Source: Bacillus paramycoides (GTDB lineage Bacteria > Bacillota > Bacilli > Bacillales > Bacillaceae_G). From it: a stretch of 64,000 nt of DNA. The position numbers were made by a program, and so were the translations under genes. Where the stretch lies: positions 1-64,000 of the forward strand of contig NZ_MAOI01000070.1 of assembly GCF_001884235.1 (NCBI RefSeq), read 5' to 3'. Below the pieces are notes generated by a model, which did not search any database, had not been told where the DNA came from, and was given only the letters and a program-made list of their open reading frames with translations. The stretch's first letter is position 1. Every line of letters begins with the position of its first letter. Below are positions 27,419 through 37,669 of this stretch, piece by piece.

Positions 27419-29467
27419 TTGAATGAAGTTGTACAAGTTCCTGTTACGGATGTAAAGGGAATCGGAGGAGAAACATCTGAGTTATTACACGAGATGGGAA
27501 TTTATACAGTTTCTCATCTATTAGAACATTTTCCGTACCGTTATGAAGACTATGCGATGAAAGATCTTGCTGAAGTGAAGCATGATGAGCGTGTGACAGT
27601 TGAGGGGAAAGTTCATAGTGCTCCTTTACTGCAATATTATGGGAAGAAGAAGTCGCGTCTAACAGTTCGTGTCCTCGTTGGTCGTTATTTAATTACAGCT
27701 GTATGTTTTAATAGACCATACTATAAACAGAAGTTAAAGTTAGAGGAAACGGTAACAATTACTGGTAAATGGGATCAGCATCGCCAAACAATCGCTGTAT
27801 CAGAACTTCATTTTGGACCAGTTTTACGTCAACAAGAAGTAGAGCCTGTATATTCAGTGAAAGGAAAACTGACAGTAAAACAGATGCGCCGTTTTGTTGC
27901 GCAAGCATTTAAGGAGTATGGAGATTCCATAGTCGAAGTATTACCAGACGGTTTGTTAAGTCGGTATAAATTATTACCACGCTATGAAGCGCTTCGAGCG
28001 TTACATTTTCCAGTGGGACAGGAAGACTTAAAGCAAGCGCGTCGCCGTTTTGTATATGAGGAGTTTTTCTTGTTTCAGTTGAAAATGCAAACACTTCGGA
28101 AGATGGAAAGGGAAAATTCGAAAGGGACGAAGAAAGAAATTTTGTCAGTAGAGTTACAAGAGTTTACCGATGCGCTTCCATTTCCGTTAACTGGCGCACA
28201 ACGCCGAGTTGTAGATGAAATTATGAAAGATATGACATCTCCTTATCGAATGAATCGATTATTACAAGGTGATGTAGGGTCTGGGAAAACAGTTGTCGCT
28301 GCAATTGCTCTTTATGCGGCGAAATTGGCTCATTACCAAGGCGCTTTGATGGTTCCTACAGAAATTTTAGCTGAACAACATTATCAGTCGCTCGCTGAGA
28401 CATTTTCGCATTTCGGTATGAAGGTTGAATTACTAACAAGTTCTGTTAAGGGTGCGAGACGTCGAGAAATTTTGGCGAAATTAGAACAAGGAGAAATAGA
28501 TATCCTTGTTGGGACGCATGCTTTAATTCAGGATGAAGTTATATTTCATAGGTTAGGTCTCGTTATTACCGATGAACAACATCGATTTGGTGTAGCGCAG
28601 CGCCGGGTTTTACGGGAGAAAGGTGAAAGTCCAGATGTGTTATTTATGACGGCGACCCCAATTCCGCGTACGTTAGCAATCACTGCATTTGGAGAAATGG
28701 ACGTTTCTATTATCGACGAAATGCCAGCTGGTAGAAAGGTAATTGAAACGTATTGGGCAAAACATGATATGTTAGATCGTGTTCTCGGTTTTGTGGAGAA
28801 AGAGATAAAAAAAGGAAGACAAGCATATGTTATTTGTCCTCTTATTGAAGAGTCTGAGAAGCTTGATGTGCAAAATGCTATCGATTTACATAGTATGCTG
28901 ACTCATCATTACGAAGGGAAATGCCAAGTTGGGTTAATGCATGGAAGGCTATCATCTCAGGAAAAAGAAGAGATAATGGGACAGTTTAGTGAAAATAAAG
29001 TGCAAATTCTTGTATCGACAACAGTTGTTGAAGTAGGTGTGAACGTACCAAATGCGACTGTTATGGTTATTTATGACGCAGAGCGTTTCGGTTTATCACA
29101 GCTCCATCAGCTGAGGGGGCGTGTTGGACGTGGTAGTGAACAATCATATTGTTTATTAATCGCGGATCCGAAATCGGAAACGGGAAAAGAGCGAATGCGT
29201 ATTATGACTGAAACGAATGATGGATTTGTATTGTCAGAAAAAGATTTAGAGTTACGAGGTCCTGGGGATTTCTTTGGAAGTAAGCAAAGTGGTCTGCCAG
29301 AATTTAAGGTTGCTGATATGGTACATGATTATCGGGCGTTAGAAACTGCTAGACAAGATGCGGCAATATTGGTAGAATCAGAAGCATTTTGGCACAATGA
29401 TCAGTATGCTTCGCTGCGTACTTATCTTGATGGAACAGGTGTGTTCCAAGGAGAGAAGCTCGATTAA
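27419..29467 (+). CDS. recG: RecG, ATP-dependent branched-DNA helicase
   Basis: The protein has 682 residues from TTG 27419. A GTG at 27410 is only one base from the GGAG site and is less likely. The N-terminal wedge/OB domain (about 1-190) binds fork junctions. The helicase core has GDVGSGKT near 283, DEQH ([10 protein letters not shown]) near 385, MTATPIPRT near 410 and the RGRVGRG motif near 565. It regresses stalled forks and processes Holliday junctions. A possible extended -10 lies at 27314. fapR, with its own promoter, follows. Confidence 0.95.
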
Positions 29468-29489
29468 AGGGAGTCAACAAAAGTTTTTG

Positions 29490-29518
29490 TTGCATTCTAC
29501 TTTTAATGATTATATACT
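29490..29518 (+). promoter_or_regulatory. fapR operon promoter
   Basis: TTGCAT (29490-29495), 17 bases, then TATACT (29513-29518). Transcription should start near 29525, inside the FapR operator. It drives fapR-plsX-fabD-fabG-acpP. Confidence 0.75.
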
Positions 29519-29522
29519 ACTG

Positions 29523-29539
29523 TTAGTACCTAGTCATAA
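29523..29539 (+). promoter_or_regulatory. FapR operator
   Basis: TTAGTACCTAGTCATAA matches the known 17-base FapR inverted repeat (TTAGTACCTAGTCTTAA type) with one difference. It overlaps the predicted transcription start, so bound FapR would block its own operon. Malonyl-CoA releases FapR in B. subtilis. Confidence 0.9.
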
Positions 29540-29555
29540 AAATGGATGGTGCGGT

Positions 29556-30149
29556 ATGAAAAAAAGAAGAAGTAAAAAAGAAAGACAAGAATTATTACAA
29601 CAAACAATAGAAACGAATCCTTTTATTACGGATGAAGATTTAGCTGAAAAATTTCAGGTGAGCATACAAACTGTTCGTCTTGATCGTATGGAATTATCTA
29701 TTCCTGAATTAAGAGAGCGAATTAAGCATGTAGCTACAAAGCAACATGAAGAAGATGTGAAATCTTTACCGTTAGAAGAGGTTGTCGGAGAAATTATCGA
29801 TATAGAATTAGATAGACATGCTATTTCTATCTTTGAAGTAAAGGTAGAACATGTATTTAAAAGAAATCAAATTGCTCGTGGGCATCATTTGTTTGCACAA
29901 GCAAACTCACTAGCTGTTGCGGTTATTGATGAAGAATTAGCTTTAACTGCAAAGTCTACTATTCGATACATTCGTCCTGTAAAATTAGGAGAGCGCGTTG
30001 TTGCAAAAGCGCGTGTTGAGGATGTAGAGAATGATAAAGGACGGACGGTTGTCAAAGTGCGAAGCTTTGTTGGAGAAGAACTTGTTTTTACAGGCACTTT
30101 TGAAATGTATCGATCTAGTAATTATAGTGAGGAAGGTAACAACTTATGA
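29556..30149 (+). CDS. fapR: FapR, malonyl-CoA-responsive repressor of lipid synthesis
   Basis: The 197-residue repressor has an N-terminal DeoR-like helix-turn-helix (about 24-44, [19 protein letters not shown]) and a C-terminal hot-dog domain that binds malonyl-CoA (about 75-190). It controls fatty-acid and phospholipid genes. Earlier in-frame starts lie inside the recG end and the operator. ATG 29556 follows GGATGGTG and fits the family. The FapR operator at its promoter indicates autoregulation. The stop overlaps the plsX start by four bases. Confidence 0.95.
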
Positions 30150-31138
30150 AAATCGCAATAGATGCAATGGGAGGCGATCATGCTCCAAAGGCTGTAGTAT
30201 TAGGAGCAATGAAAGCTATTAAGGAATATTCAGATATACATATTACGTTAGTAGGGAAAGAAGAGGAAATTCGTCAATACTTAACGAGTGAAGAGCGAAT
30301 TACTATACTTCATACAGATGAAAAAATCGAAGCGACAGATGAACCAGTAAGAGCGGTTCGTCGAAAGAAACAAGCTTCAATGGTACTTGCAGCGCAGCAA
30401 GTAAAAGATGGTGTTGCGGATGCTTGTATATCAGCAGGGAGTACAGGAGCTTTAATGGCGGCTGGATTGTTTATTGTCGGTCGTATGGAAGGGATTGAAA
30501 GGCCAGCTTTATCACCTACAATGCCAACTGTTGATGGAGAAGGTTTTGTTATGTTAGATGTTGGAGCAAACGTTGATGCAAAACCAATTCATTTATATCA
30601 ATATGCAGTAATGGGATCTGTTTACGCAGAGAAGGTAAGAGGGATTAAAAACCCTCGAGTTGGACTTTTGAACGTTGGAACAGAGGATGGTAAAGGAAAC
30701 GAGCTTTCAAAACAAGTATTTGCTATGCTCAAGGATGCGCCAATTAATTTCGTTGGAAACGTTGAATCAAGAGACTTATTGCAAGGTGTAGCAGACGTTG
30801 TTGTATGTGATGGTTTTACGGGTAATGTAGCGTTGAAATCATTAGAAGGAACAGCACTTGCGTTATTCTCTATGTTAAAAGAGCAACTAATGAGTTCATT
30901 TACGAGTAAATTAGCAGCAGCAGTATTAAAACCAAAACTTATGGTATTAAAAGATAAAATGGATTATTCGGAGTATGGAGGAGCGGCGTTATTTGGATTG
31001 AAAGCTCCTGTCATTAAGGCTCACGGTTCTTCTAATGACCAATCGATATTTAGTGCGATTCGTCAAACGAGAGAAATGGTAGCGAAAGAAGTAATTCCTA
31101 CAATTTCAAGTGTAATGGAGAAGGAGCCGCTTCAATAA
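30146..31138 (+). CDS. plsX: PlsX, phosphate acyltransferase
   Basis: The 330-residue peripheral membrane enzyme converts acyl-ACP to acyl-phosphate, the first step of phosphatidic acid synthesis with PlsY. The start [14 protein letters not shown] is the family signature. [10 protein letters not shown] (near 93-102) and DVGAN near 138 are conserved. It overlaps fapR by four bases (ATGA) and is 14 bases from fabD. Confidence 0.95.
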
Positions 31139-31152
31139 GAGGAGGATTTGAA

Positions 31153-32097
31153 ATGGGAAAAATAGCATTTCTTTTTCCGGGCCAAGGTTCACAGGCAGTT
31201 GGAATGGGTAGACAGTTAGCGGAGAATAATAAAGAGGTTGCAAAAGTATTTGCAAAAGCGGATGAAGTTTTGCATGATTCTCTTTCAGAAGTGATTTTTG
31301 AAGGACCGCAAGAAAAGTTAACATTAACGACAAATGCGCAACCTGCATTATTAACAACGAGTTTTGCAATTTTAACAGCTTTGAAGGAGTATGATATTAT
31401 ACCTGACTTTGTCGCAGGACATAGTTTAGGTGAATATAGCGCTCTTGTAGCGGCGGGTGCATTAACTTTCGAAGACGCTGTATATGCTGTAAGGAAACGT
31501 GGCGAATATATGGAAGAAGCAGTTCCAGGCGGGGAAGGTGCAATGGCAGCTATTTTAGGTGCAGATCCGGATATGCTGAAACGAGTTACAGAAGAAGTAA
31601 CAAGTGAAGGATATGCAGTACAAATTGCTAATATGAATAGCACGAAGCAAATTGTTATTTCTGGAACAAAGCAAGGAGTAGAACTTGCTTCTCAGAGAGC
31701 GAAAGAAAATGGTGCTAAAAGAGCAATTCCGCTAAAAGTAAGTGGACCGTTTCATTCCTCGCTTATGAAGCCAGCTGCTGATAGGTTCCAAAGTGTTTTA
31801 AATGAAATTACAATTCAAGACACGGATATTCCTGTTATTGCAAATGTTACGGCAGACGTTATTACACGTGGTACAGATATTCAAGAAAAGCTAATTGAAC
31901 AGCTCTATTCGCCTGTATTATGGTACCCATCTATTGAGAACATGGTGAATCAAGGGGTAGATACATTTATTGAAATCGGACCTGGAAAAGTACTTGCTGG
32001 TCTTATGAAGTCGATTGATTCTTCAGTGAAAGCATATGCGATATATGATGAAGAGACATTAAAAGATACCATTTCAAATTTGAGAGGAGAAAGCTGA
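31153..32097 (+). CDS. fabD: FabD, malonyl-CoA:ACP transacylase
   Basis: The 314-residue enzyme loads malonate from CoA onto acyl carrier protein. Catalytic S91 sits in [10 protein letters not shown], and the second catalytic residue H202 is in [18 protein letters not shown] (about 7-15) forms the oxyanion region. The operon provides both its carrier (acpP) and the following reductase. The stop and the fabG start share one base (TGATG). Confidence 0.96.
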   Translation: MGKIAFLFPGQGSQAVGMGRQLAENNKEVAKVFAKADEVLHDSLSEVIFEGPQEKLTLTTNAQPALLTTSFAILTALKEYDIIPDFVAGHSLGEYSALVAAGALTFEDAVYAVRKRGEYMEEAVPGGEGAMAAILGADPDMLKRVTEEVTSEGYAVQIANMNSTKQIVISGTKQGVELASQRAKENGAKRAIPLKVSGPFHSSLMKPAADRFQSVLNEITIQDTDIPVIANVTADVITRGTDIQEKLIEQLYSPVLWYPSIENMVNQGVDTFIEIGPGKVLAGLMKSIDSSVKAYAIYDEETLKDTISNLRGES

Positions 32098-32837
32098 TGT
32101 TAAAAGGGAAAGTAGCATTAGTAACTGGTGCATCACGTGGAATTGGTCGTGCAATTGCGATTGATTTAGCGAAACAAGGGGCAAATGTTGTAGTAAATTA
32201 TGCTGGTAATGAGCAAAAGGCGAATGAAGTCGTTGATGAAATAAAGAAATTAGGTTCGGATGCAATTGCAGTAAGAGCAGATGTTGCAAATGCTGATGAT
32301 GTTACAAATATGGTAAAACAAACTGTAGATACGTTTGGCCAAGTTGATATTCTTGTAAATAACGCAGGTGTAACGAAAGATAATTTATTAATGCGTATGA
32401 AAGAAGAGGAATGGGATACAGTTATTAATACAAACTTAAAAGGTGTTTTCTTATGTACGAAAGCAGTATCTCGTTATATGATGCGTCAACGTCACGGTCG
32501 AATTATAAATATTGCTTCGGTTGTTGGGGTTATCGGAAACCCAGGGCAAGCAAACTATGTTGCTGCTAAAGCTGGTGTGATTGGATTAACAAAAACATCG
32601 GCAAAAGAGTTAGCGAGCCGAAGTATTACTGTAAATGCAATTGCTCCAGGGTTTATTGCGACTGATATGACGGATGTTTTGGATGAAAAAATAAAAGAAG
32701 AAATGTTAAAAGTAATTCCTGCTGCTCAGTTTGGTGAAGCGCAAGATATCGCAAATGCTGTAACGTTTTTTGCTTCTGATCAAAGCAAATATGTTACAGG
32801 CCAAACGTTAAATGTTGATGGCGGTATGGTAATGTAA
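32097..32837 (+). CDS. fabG: FabG, 3-oxoacyl-ACP reductase
   Basis: The 246-residue short-chain dehydrogenase reduces beta-ketoacyl-ACP with NADPH. The cofactor motif TGASRGIG is at 10-17, NNAG at 88-91, and the catalytic set N113, S141, Y154 and K158 is complete. It is coupled to fabD through a one-base overlap. acpP follows after about 70 bases. Confidence 0.95.
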   Translation: MLKGKVALVTGASRGIGRAIAIDLAKQGANVVVNYAGNEQKANEVVDEIKKLGSDAIAVRADVANADDVTNMVKQTVDTFGQVDILVNNAGVTKDNLLMRMKEEEWDTVINTNLKGVFLCTKAVSRYMMRQRHGRIINIASVVGVIGNPGQANYVAAKAGVIGLTKTSAKELASRSITVNAIAPGFIATDMTDVLDEKIKEEMLKVIPAAQFGEAQDIANAVTFFASDQSKYVTGQTLNVDGGMVM

Positions 32838-32906
32838 TAAAAGAATGGATTTCACCTAGTTTTTTTGGACAATATTTAATATAATATTTGAGGGGAGGTG
32901 AATGGA

Positions 32907-33140
32907 ATGGCAGATGTATTAGAGCGTGTAACAAAAATCATCGTTGATCGTTTAGGTGTAGAAGAGACTGAAGTAGTACCAGCTGCAAGCTTCAAAGAAG
33001 ATTTAGGCGCAGACTCCCTAGATGTAGTAGAACTTGTAATGCAATTAGAAGATGAATTCGAAATGGAAATTTCTGATGAAGATGCTGAAAAGATTGCTAC
33101 TGTTGGCGATGCTGTGACTTACATAGAGAGTCATCTATAA
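32907..33140 (+). CDS. acpP: Acyl carrier protein
   Basis: This 77-residue acidic four-helix protein carries growing acyl chains on phosphopantetheine attached to S37 in GADSLD. ATG 32907 is chosen over GTG 32898 because GGAGGTG (32894-32900) lies six bases upstream and the family begins MADxLERV. A TATAAT at 32880-32885 could support extra transcription, but its -35 is poor. It ends the lipid operon; rnc follows after a weak hairpin. Confidence 0.97.
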
Positions 33141-33150
33141 TGTTTGAGTG

Positions 33151-33174
33151 AAGTCCCGTTTTTTAGCGGGGCTT
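33151..33174 (+). terminator. Weak hairpin between acpP and rnc
   Basis: AAGTCCCG (33151-33158) pairs with CGGGGCTT (33167-33174) around a T-rich 8-base loop. The tail after it has few T residues, so partial termination or RNA processing is more likely than a full stop. Confidence 0.45.
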
Positions 33175-33199
33175 TCTCGGCTTATATCTGGAGGGACCT

Positions 33200-33937
33200 A
33201 TGCCGTACCGAAAATATAGAGAAAAAAAATACGAAACAAAATATCGTGAAGCTTTTAAAGTGTTTCAAGAAAAGATAGGTATTACGTTTACAGATGAAAA
33301 ATTATTGATTCAAGCATTTACGCATTCATCCTATGTGAATGAGCATCGAAAAAAACCGCATGAGGACAATGAGCGTCTTGAATTTCTTGGAGATGCTGTA
33401 TTGGAACTCACTGTATCACAGTATCTGTTTCAAAAATATCCGACAATGAGCGAAGGTGAGTTAACAAAACTACGTGCAGCTATTGTATGTGAGCCATCTC
33501 TTGTTCGTTTTGCAAACGAATTGTCATTTGGTAGCCTGGTGTTATTAGGAAAAGGTGAGGAAATGACGGGTGGACGTGAACGACCAGCTTTATTAGCGGA
33601 TGTCTTTGAAGCGTTTATTGGTGCCCTTTATCTTGATCAGGGGCTAGAAATAGTTTGGGGATTCTTAAAAGAAGTTGTATATCCAAAAATTAATGAAGGT
33701 GCTTTTTCTCATGTGATGGATTATAAGAGTCAATTGCAAGAATTGATTCAGCGTGATGGCAGTGGCAATATTGAGTATCAAATTTTGCAAGAAAAAGGAC
33801 CGGCCCATAACCGAGAATTTGTGTCACGTGTTACGTTAAATAACGTGGCGTTAGGTCTTGGTAGTGGTAAGTCAAAAAAAGAAGCAGAGCAACAAGCTGC
33901 TGCAGAAGCATTGAAAAAGTTAAAAGAACAATCATAA
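33200..33937 (+). CDS. rnc: Ribonuclease III
   Basis: The 245-residue endonuclease cleaves double-stranded RNA in rRNA processing and decay. The signature [13 protein letters not shown] (57-69) supplies catalytic acids near E61 and D65. A C-terminal double-stranded RNA-binding domain (about 170-243) contains [24 protein letters not shown] lies before the ATG. As in B. subtilis, it precedes smc. Confidence 0.95.
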   Translation: MPYRKYREKKYETKYREAFKVFQEKIGITFTDEKLLIQAFTHSSYVNEHRKKPHEDNERLEFLGDAVLELTVSQYLFQKYPTMSEGELTKLRAAIVCEPSLVRFANELSFGSLVLLGKGEEMTGGRERPALLADVFEAFIGALYLDQGLEIVWGFLKEVVYPKINEGAFSHVMDYKSQLQELIQRDGSGNIEYQILQEKGPAHNREFVSRVTLNNVALGLGSGKSKKEAEQQAAAEALKKLKEQS

Positions 33938-33968
33938 GGAATCCCCCTTTGAATGAGGGGGATTCCTT
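33936..33968 (+). terminator. Strong hairpin after rnc
   Basis: AAGGAATCCCCC (33936-33947) pairs perfectly with GGGGGATTCCTT (33957-33968), overlapping the rnc stop. There is no T-run after it, so termination is uncertain. Confidence 0.5.
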
Positions 33969-34031
33969 ATGCATAGAATGAAACTTTCCTTTTATTTGTA
34001 AGTAAAAGGAGGGGGAAATCCGTATAGTAGC

Positions 34032-34059
34032 TTGTTTTCGTACAGACAACGTTTATAAC
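34032..34059 (+). promoter_or_regulatory. Possible smc promoter
   Basis: TTGTTT (34032-34037), 16 bases, then TATAAC (34054-34059), about 27 bases before the smc GTG start. Confidence 0.45.
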
Positions 34060-34085
34060 AACGGAGAATAGGAGGAAGGCCTTTC

Positions 34086-37000
34086 GTGTTTTTAAAAAGA
34101 TTAGAAATAGCAGGATTTAAATCTTTTGCTGAGCGTGTATCTGTCGATTTTGTTCCAGGTGTAACGTCTGTAGTAGGACCTAATGGGAGCGGGAAAAGTA
34201 ATATTACTGATGCAATTCGCTGGGTACTGGGTGAACAATCTGCAAAGTCATTACGTGGTGCAAAGATGGAGGATATTATTTTTGCTGGCAGTGATACGAG
34301 AAGAGCGGTTAATGTTGCTGAAGTAACATTAACTTTAAATAATGAAGACCAACGATTACCGATTGAGTATAACGAGGTGTGTGTAACGCGTCGTGTATCT
34401 CGTTCAGGTGATAGTGATTTTTATATTAATAAACAATCTTGTAGATTGAAAGATATTATTGATTTATTTATGGACTCTGGTATGGGAAGGGAAGCTTTTT
34501 CAATTATTAGCCAGGGGAAAGTCGAAGAGATTTTAAGTAGTAAATCAGAAGAACGTCGTGGTGTATTTGAAGAAGCTGCGGGTGTGCTGAAATACAAACT
34601 TCGTAAAAAGAAAGCTGAAGGGAAATTGGCGGAAACACAAGAAAACTTAAATCGTGTACAAGATATTATTCACGAATTAAGTAGTCAAGTAGAGCCGTTA
34701 GAAAGACAAGCTTCTATTGCGAAAGATTATCTTGAGAAAAAAGAAGAATTAGAGAAAGTAGAAGCTGCGCTTATTGTGCATGAAATTGAAGAATTACATG
34801 AGAAGTGGGAAGCGCTTCGAAATCAATTTGGGCATAATAAAGATGAAGAAGCCAAAATGTCGACGAACTTACAAAAAAGTGAAGAAGAACTTGAGGAATT
34901 ACGTGGGCAATTACAAGCGGTTGATGAATCTGTAGACTCCTTACAAGAAGTTCTCCTTCTTTCTAGTAAAGAGCTAGAAAAGCTAGAAGGACAGCGTGAG
35001 TTGTTAAAGGAAAGAAAGCAAAATGCAACGACGCATTGTGAGCAACTTGAAAAACTAATTGTTGAGTTGGCAGAGAAAGCTAAAAGCTATGATGGTGAAA
35101 TTGAAACAAGTACAGAAGCGTTAATGCAATTTGTGAATCAAGTAAAAGAGTTGGAGACAAAATTGCATGATAACGAGCAACTACTTGCAACTTTTGCCGA
35201 GAATTTAGAGGAACAGATTGAGAATTTAAAAGGTGATTATATTGAACTTTTAAATCAACAAGCAAGTCATCGAAATGAATTATCTATGATTGAAGAACAA
35301 TCTAAACAGCAAAACTCTAAAAATGAACGACTTGATGAAGAAAATGAAAAATATGTACAGATGCGTATGGAAATTACAGCGAAAAAGGCGAAACTTGTAG
35401 AAAGTTATGAGCAAGTGAAAGAGAAAGTAGCTGGCATTATTTCCGACATACAGAAGACAGAAGCTGCGCTTGGGAAATGTAAGTCGCAGTATAGTGAAAA
35501 TGAAACGAAACTGTATCAAGCGTATCAATTTGTGCAACAGGCGCGCTCACGAAAAGAAATGCTAGAAGAGATGCAAGAGGACTATTCTGGTTTCTATCAA
35601 GGAGTACGTGAAGTATTAAAGGCTAGAGAAAATAGGTTACAAGGCATTGAAGGAGCGGTTGCAGAACTTCTGACTGTGCCGAAAGAATATGAAATCGCAA
35701 TGGAAATCGCCCTTGGGGCAGCGATGCAACATATCGTAGTACAAACAGAAGAACATGCTCGTAATGCAATTGCATTTTTAAAGCAAAATAAGCATGGCCG
35801 TGCAACGTTTTTACCTCAAGCTGTTATTAAAAGTAGATCGTTATCATTTGATCAATTACGCATTGTGAATCAGCATCCATCGTTTGTTGGTGTGGCGGCA
35901 GAACTTGTGCAGTACAATAATAAATATGAGAATGTAGTTTCAAATTTATTAGGTACTGTTGTTGTTGCGAAAGATTTACGCGGAGCAAATGAATTAGCGA
36001 AACAACTGCAATACCGCTATCGTATTGTAACGCTCGAAGGTGACGTAGTGAATCCAGGCGGTTCTATGACTGGTGGAGCTGTAAAACAAGCGAAATCCTC
36101 TATATTGGGGCGTCAACGTGAACTGGAAGAGTGGACTAATAAGCTAGCTGATATGGAAGAAAAAACAACGAAGCTAGAAAACTTTGTTAAAGCAGTAAAG
36201 CAAGAGATTCAAGAAAAAGAAGTACAAATACGCGAACTACGACAAGGTGTAGAAACAGAGCGTGTAGATGAACAGAAATTAAGAGAAGAAATTAGTCGTT
36301 TAGAATTAGAAGAACATCGTATTAATGATCGTTTATCTATTTACGATTTAGAGATTGAAGGATTTTTACAAGATCAAGTAAAAATGCAAGGGCGTAGAGA
36401 AGAGTTAGAAAAGATTTTAGCGACTCTTCAAGCAGAGATTACGGAATTAGATAGCAAAATCGTCGCTTTAACGAAACAAAAGAGTGAACAACATTCTTCG
36501 AAAGAAAAAGTTCAGAAGGAAATGACTGAGCTAAAAGTACAAGCGGCTGAACAACAACAGCGTTTGTCTAATCAAAAAGAAAAAGTTGAACGATTGACGA
36601 AGGAAAAAGAAGAGACAGATGCGACGCTTGTAAAAACGAAAGAAGATTTAGCATTCTTAAAACAAGAGATGACATCTAATTCAAGTGGTGAAGAACAAAT
36701 TACGAATATGATTGAGAAGAAAGCGTATGATCGTAATCAAACTTCGGAGCTAATTCGTTCTCGCCGTGAACAACGCGTAACATTACAAGAGAGAGTAGAG
36801 TATTTAGAACGCAATGTGAAAGAAACAATAGGTAAACATAAATATATTCTTGAGATGTTGAAAGATCAAGAAGTGAAGATTAACCGACTTGATGTAGAGT
36901 TGGAAAATAGATTGCAACATTTGCGTGAAACATATACTATTTCATTTGAAGCAGCAAAACTGAAGTATACAATGACGATGCCTGCAGAAGATGCACGTAA

Positions 37001-37655
37001 AAAGGTGAAACTAATTAAACTATCCATCGAAGAGTTAGGCACAGTAAACTTAGGGGCAATTGATGAATATGAGCGCGTAGCAGAGCGTCACACATTCTTG
37101 CTAGAGCAAAGAGATGACCTAGAAGAAGCGAAATCGACATTGCATCAACTTATTACGGAAATGGATGAAGAGATGAAAAAACGCTTTTCTACTACGTTTG
37201 AAGGCATTCGAACGGAGTTTCAATCTGTATTCTCTGAATTATTCGGAGGCGGAAGAGCGGATTTAGTAATGACAAATCCAGAAGATTTATTAAATACTGG
37301 TATTGATATTGTAGCGCAACCGCCAGGGAAGAAATTACAAAACTTAGGTTTACTTTCAGGTGGAGAGCGTGCTTTAACGGCAATTGCGCTCTTATTTGGT
37401 ATTTTAAAAGTACGCCCAGTTCCATTCTGTGTGCTAGATGAGGTAGAAGCAGCTCTTGATGAGGCAAACGTTGCTCGTTTTGCACAGTATTTAAAGAAAT
37501 TTAGTGATGAAACGCAGTTTATTGTAATTACACACCGGAAAGGTACAATGGAAGAGTCTGATGTATTGTACGGTGTAACAATGCAAGAATCAGGGGTGTC
37601 TAAGCTTGTTTCTGTTCGTTTAGACGATGGCGAAGAACTTGTGGCAAGTAAATAG
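34086..37655 (+). CDS. smc: SMC, chromosome condensation ATPase
   Basis: The protein has 1189 residues, standard for bacterial SMC. Walker A GPNGSGKS is at 31-38, with two long coiled coils (about 165-500 and 680-1010) around a hinge (about 505-680, GGSMTGGA). The C-terminal head has the ABC signature LSGGERALTAIALLF and the Walker B FCVLDEVEAALDEAN near 1115-1130. With ScpA and ScpB it organises and segregates the chromosome. Translation starts at GTG, with AGGAGGAAGG upstream. ftsY follows 14 bases after the stop. Confidence 0.96.
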   Translation: MFLKRLEIAGFKSFAERVSVDFVPGVTSVVGPNGSGKSNITDAIRWVLGEQSAKSLRGAKMEDIIFAGSDTRRAVNVAEVTLTLNNEDQRLPIEYNEVCVTRRVSRSGDSDFYINKQSCRLKDIIDLFMDSGMGREAFSIISQGKVEEILSSKSEERRGVFEEAAGVLKYKLRKKKAEGKLAETQENLNRVQDIIHELSSQVEPLERQASIAKDYLEKKEELEKVEAALIVHEIEELHEKWEALRNQFGHNKDEEAKMSTNLQKSEEELEELRGQLQAVDESVDSLQEVLLLSSKELEKLEGQRELLKERKQNATTHCEQLEKLIVELAEKAKSYDGEIETSTEALMQFVNQVKELETKLHDNEQLLATFAENLEEQIENLKGDYIELLNQQASHRNELSMIEEQSKQQNSKNERLDEENEKYVQMRMEITAKKAKLVESYEQVKEKVAGIISDIQKTEAALGKCKSQYSENETKLYQAYQFVQQARSRKEMLEEMQEDYSGFYQGVREVLKARENRLQGIEGAVAELLTVPKEYEIAMEIALGAAMQHIVVQTEEHARNAIAFLKQNKHGRATFLPQAVIKSRSLSFDQLRIVNQHPSFVGVAAELVQYNNKYENVVSNLLGTVVVAKDLRGANELAKQLQYRYRIVTLEGDVVNPGGSMTGGAVKQAKSSILGRQRELEEWTNKLADMEEKTTKLENFVKAVKQEIQEKEVQIRELRQGVETERVDEQKLREEISRLELEEHRINDRLSIYDLEIEGFLQDQVKMQGRREELEKILATLQAEITELDSKIVALTKQKSEQHSSKEKVQKEMTELKVQAAEQQQRLSNQKEKVERLTKEKEETDATLVKTKEDLAFLKQEMTSNSSGEEQITNMIEKKAYDRNQTSELIRSRREQRVTLQERVEYLERNVKETIGKHKYILEMLKDQEVKINRLDVELENRLQHLRETYTISFEAAKLKYTMTMPAEDARKKVKLIKLSIEELGTVNLGAIDEYERVAERHTFLLEQRDDLEEAKSTLHQLITEMDEEMKKRFSTTFEGIRTEFQSVFSELFGGGRADLVMTNPEDLLNTGIDIVAQPPGKKLQNLGLLSGGERALTAIALLFGILKVRPVPFCVLDEVEAALDEANVARFAQYLKKFSDETQFIVITHRKGTMEESDVLYGVTMQESGVSKLVSVRLDDGEELVASK

Positions 37656-37669
37656 GAAGGATGGGAAGT

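Noticed and set aside
30031-30222. 63-codon frame across the fapR-plsX junction
   Set aside because: It lies wholly within two well-supported genes in another frame.
31098-31643. 181-codon minus-strand frame opposite fabD
   Set aside because: It is serine/alanine-rich antisense shadow of fabD with no promoter, ribosome site or domain.
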